Source: Candidatus Koribacter versatilis Ellin345 (GTDB taxonomy: Bacteria > Acidobacteriota > Terriglobia > Terriglobales > Acidobacteriaceae). From it: a stretch of DNA of 64,000 nucleotides. Below, piece by piece: positions 62,879 through 64,000 of this stretch. The position numbers and the translations under genes are program-made. The stretch is from positions 3,658,001-3,722,000 of the forward strand of contig NC_008009.1 in NCBI RefSeq assembly GCF_000014005.1, written 5' to 3'. Position 1 is the first letter of the stretch. Every line of letters begins with the position of its first letter. The notes under the pieces are model-generated. The model did no database searches and was not told the origin of the DNA. It worked only from the letters and a program-made list of their open reading frames with translations.

Positions 62879-64000
62879 GTGGGCTCCGACGACCGCTTGT
62901 CGCGCTATACCAAACTCTTCCTTGGTTTGGGATTCCTGCTCGCGCTCTTCGGCTTGTGCTCAGGCGCCATCGCCTCCGCCGACACCTGGTGGCACCTCGC
63001 CACCGGACGCTGGATTCTCGCCAATCACGCCGTACCGCGCACCGACCCGTTCTCTTTTTCCGCTGCGGGAAAACCGTGGGTAGCGCACGAGTATCTGACT
63101 GACATCCTGCTCTACGAGCTCTACCGTTTCGGCGGATTCATCGCCATGGGCGTGGCCAACTCTCTGGTTCTGACTGCCGCGTTCGCCATCATCGCGCACG
63201 CCGCGCGCTCTTCACGATGGCTCGCGTATGCCGCCGCCCTCTTCGCAGCCTTCGCGTCGCGGCCTGCGTTTGCCATACGTCCGCAGTCGTTTTCCCTGCT
63301 CTTTGGCGCAGCGTTTATTTGGATTATCCGCGAGGGCATCGCACGCAAGCGGCCGCGCTGGTTTCTCGGTCTTCCCTGCCTGATGTTGGTTTGGGTGCAG
63401 CTTCATGCCGGATACCTGCTCGGCATCGGCGTCATCGTCATCCTCTTGATCGCCGAACTGCTCGATTTCGCCGTCAAGCGAAGCGAAGGTCATCCGCGCC
63501 AATGGCTCTTACCGTTGCTTGGCGCCGGTGCCGCGTGCATTGCGGTGGTGCCGCTCAATCCCAACGGCTTCACCATGCTCACGTTCCCCTTCTTCGTGAT
63601 GCGTCTGAAGATCACCCAGGACCTCACCGAGTGGCAGCCCGCAAACCTCCACGACCCGCATCTCTATCCGTTCCTCGCGCTGGCGGCCATCACGCTGATC
63701 GCCTTGCTCACCAGCAAGTCCAAATACCGCCCCGGACAATTCTTCCTCTACTTCGGCCTGCTCGCCGCCGCATTGAAGACGGCCCGCAATATCCCGATCT
63801 TCTGTTTATTCGCAGCGCTGATGCTTGCCGATCATCTTTGGACGCCGTCGCAATGGACGCTCGCCCCGAAATATCGTGTTGCGATGGCTGGGATCGTGCT
63901 CGTCGCCGGCGGAGTGTACTGTGCCGAGGCTGCCTCGGCAGGACTCGCCTTCCAGGCATTGGCCGAGAAGAACCTCTATCCCCGCGACGCCGCCAATTTC
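62879..64000 (+). CDS. multi-pass membrane protein, 3' end missing
   Basis: Open frame of 374 codons that runs off the window with no stop. N-terminal segment SDDRLSRYTKLFLGLGFLLALFGLCSG, then ADTWWHLATGRWILANHAVPRTDPFSFSAAGKPWVAHEYL, followed by about six further hydrophobic segments. The D-TWWHL-TG and P-TDPFS patterns are seen in large GT-C-like or O-antigen-ligase-like membrane proteins of unknown function. The start is uncertain: GTG 62879 is used, but GAGGA lies only one base before it; TTG 62846 is in frame upstream. Expected role: glycan handling, if the GT-C resemblance holds. Confidence 0.7.
   Translation, partial: MGSDDRLSRYTKLFLGLGFLLALFGLCSGAIASADTWWHLATGRWILANHAVPRTDPFSFSAAGKPWVAHEYLTDILLYELYRFGGFIAMGVANSLVLTAAFAIIAHAARSSRWLAYAAALFAAFASRPAFAIRPQSFSLLFGAAFIWIIREGIARKRPRWFLGLPCLMLVWVQLHAGYLLGIGVIVILLIAELLDFAVKRSEGHPRQWLLPLLGAGAACIAVVPLNPNGFTMLTFPFFVMRLKITQDLTEWQPANLHDPHLYPFLALAAITLIALLTSKSKYRPGQFFLYFGLLAAALKTARNIPIFCLFAALMLADHLWTPSQWTLAPKYRVAMAGIVLVAGGVYCAEAASAGLAFQALAEKNLYPRDAANF

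Overview
The window is 64 kb of a GC-rich (about 60% by eye) bacterial chromosome. Several features fit a soil Acidobacteriota of the Koribacter/Terriglobia type: membrane Ser/Thr kinases fused to TPR arrays, a TonB-like energiser with glycine-rich linkers, dispersed intergenic repeats, an isoquinoline-oxidoreductase-type molybdenum enzyme, and many signal-peptide proteins without known relatives. This assignment is an inference from gene style, not from a marker gene. The first and last genes are cut by the window edges.

Layout. 1-4.5 kb: the end of a gamma-glutamyltransferase, then a visibly AT-richer segment holding an ABC exporter pair, a small secreted protein and a two-TM protein. Every gene junction in this segment carries a related palindromic element. 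4.5-8.2 kb: an operon of membrane rhodanese, ECF sigma factor and OsmC, then a lipid kinase and a TonB-like protein. 8.2-18.2 kb: an orphan PAS histidine kinase, a TPR Ser/Thr kinase, a TetR/epimerase divergent pair with palindromic operators, a duplicated-domain membrane protein and a PilZ protein, with 86-bp tandem repeats between them. 18.2-22.6 kb: a complete TolC-EmrA-EmrB-type efflux operon. 22.9-29.3 kb: a sugar epimerase, a class III aminotransferase, a two-component system with a TPR-like lipoprotein-sized partner, and a cofactor-free haloperoxidase-type hydrolase. 29.4-32.2 kb: a compact type III polyketide synthase / flavoprotein / YceI operon.

32.4-39 kb holds amino-acid biosynthesis. 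The ilvD-ilvB-ilvN-ilvC operon (branched-chain pathway) is divergent from a DAHP synthase gene, the entry step to aromatic amino acids. The DAHP synthase gene is preceded by the most striking feature of the window: a promoter, a 33-codon open frame in which 8 of the first 17 residues are Phe, Tyr or Trp, and a strong hairpin with a U-run. This is the architecture of a ribosome-mediated transcription attenuator. The ilv operon also has a hairpin plus U-run just before ilvD, but no branched-chain-rich leader peptide was found.

39-64 kb: a two-subunit molybdenum hydroxylase, an FAD amine-oxidase-like gene overlapping tail-to-tail with an APC permease, a second TPR Ser/Thr kinase with a small downstream gene, uvrC, an OmpA-type lipoprotein behind a near-perfect sigma-54 promoter, two secreted proteins of unknown role, a YdeI-type protein, a secreted GH38 alpha-mannosidase, an NhaR-like LysR regulator, a FlaA1/WbpM-type nucleotide-sugar dehydratase, a methyltransferase, tRNA-Leu(UAA), and the start of a multi-pass membrane protein that runs off the window. 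No CRISPR array, rRNA, integrase or transposase was seen.
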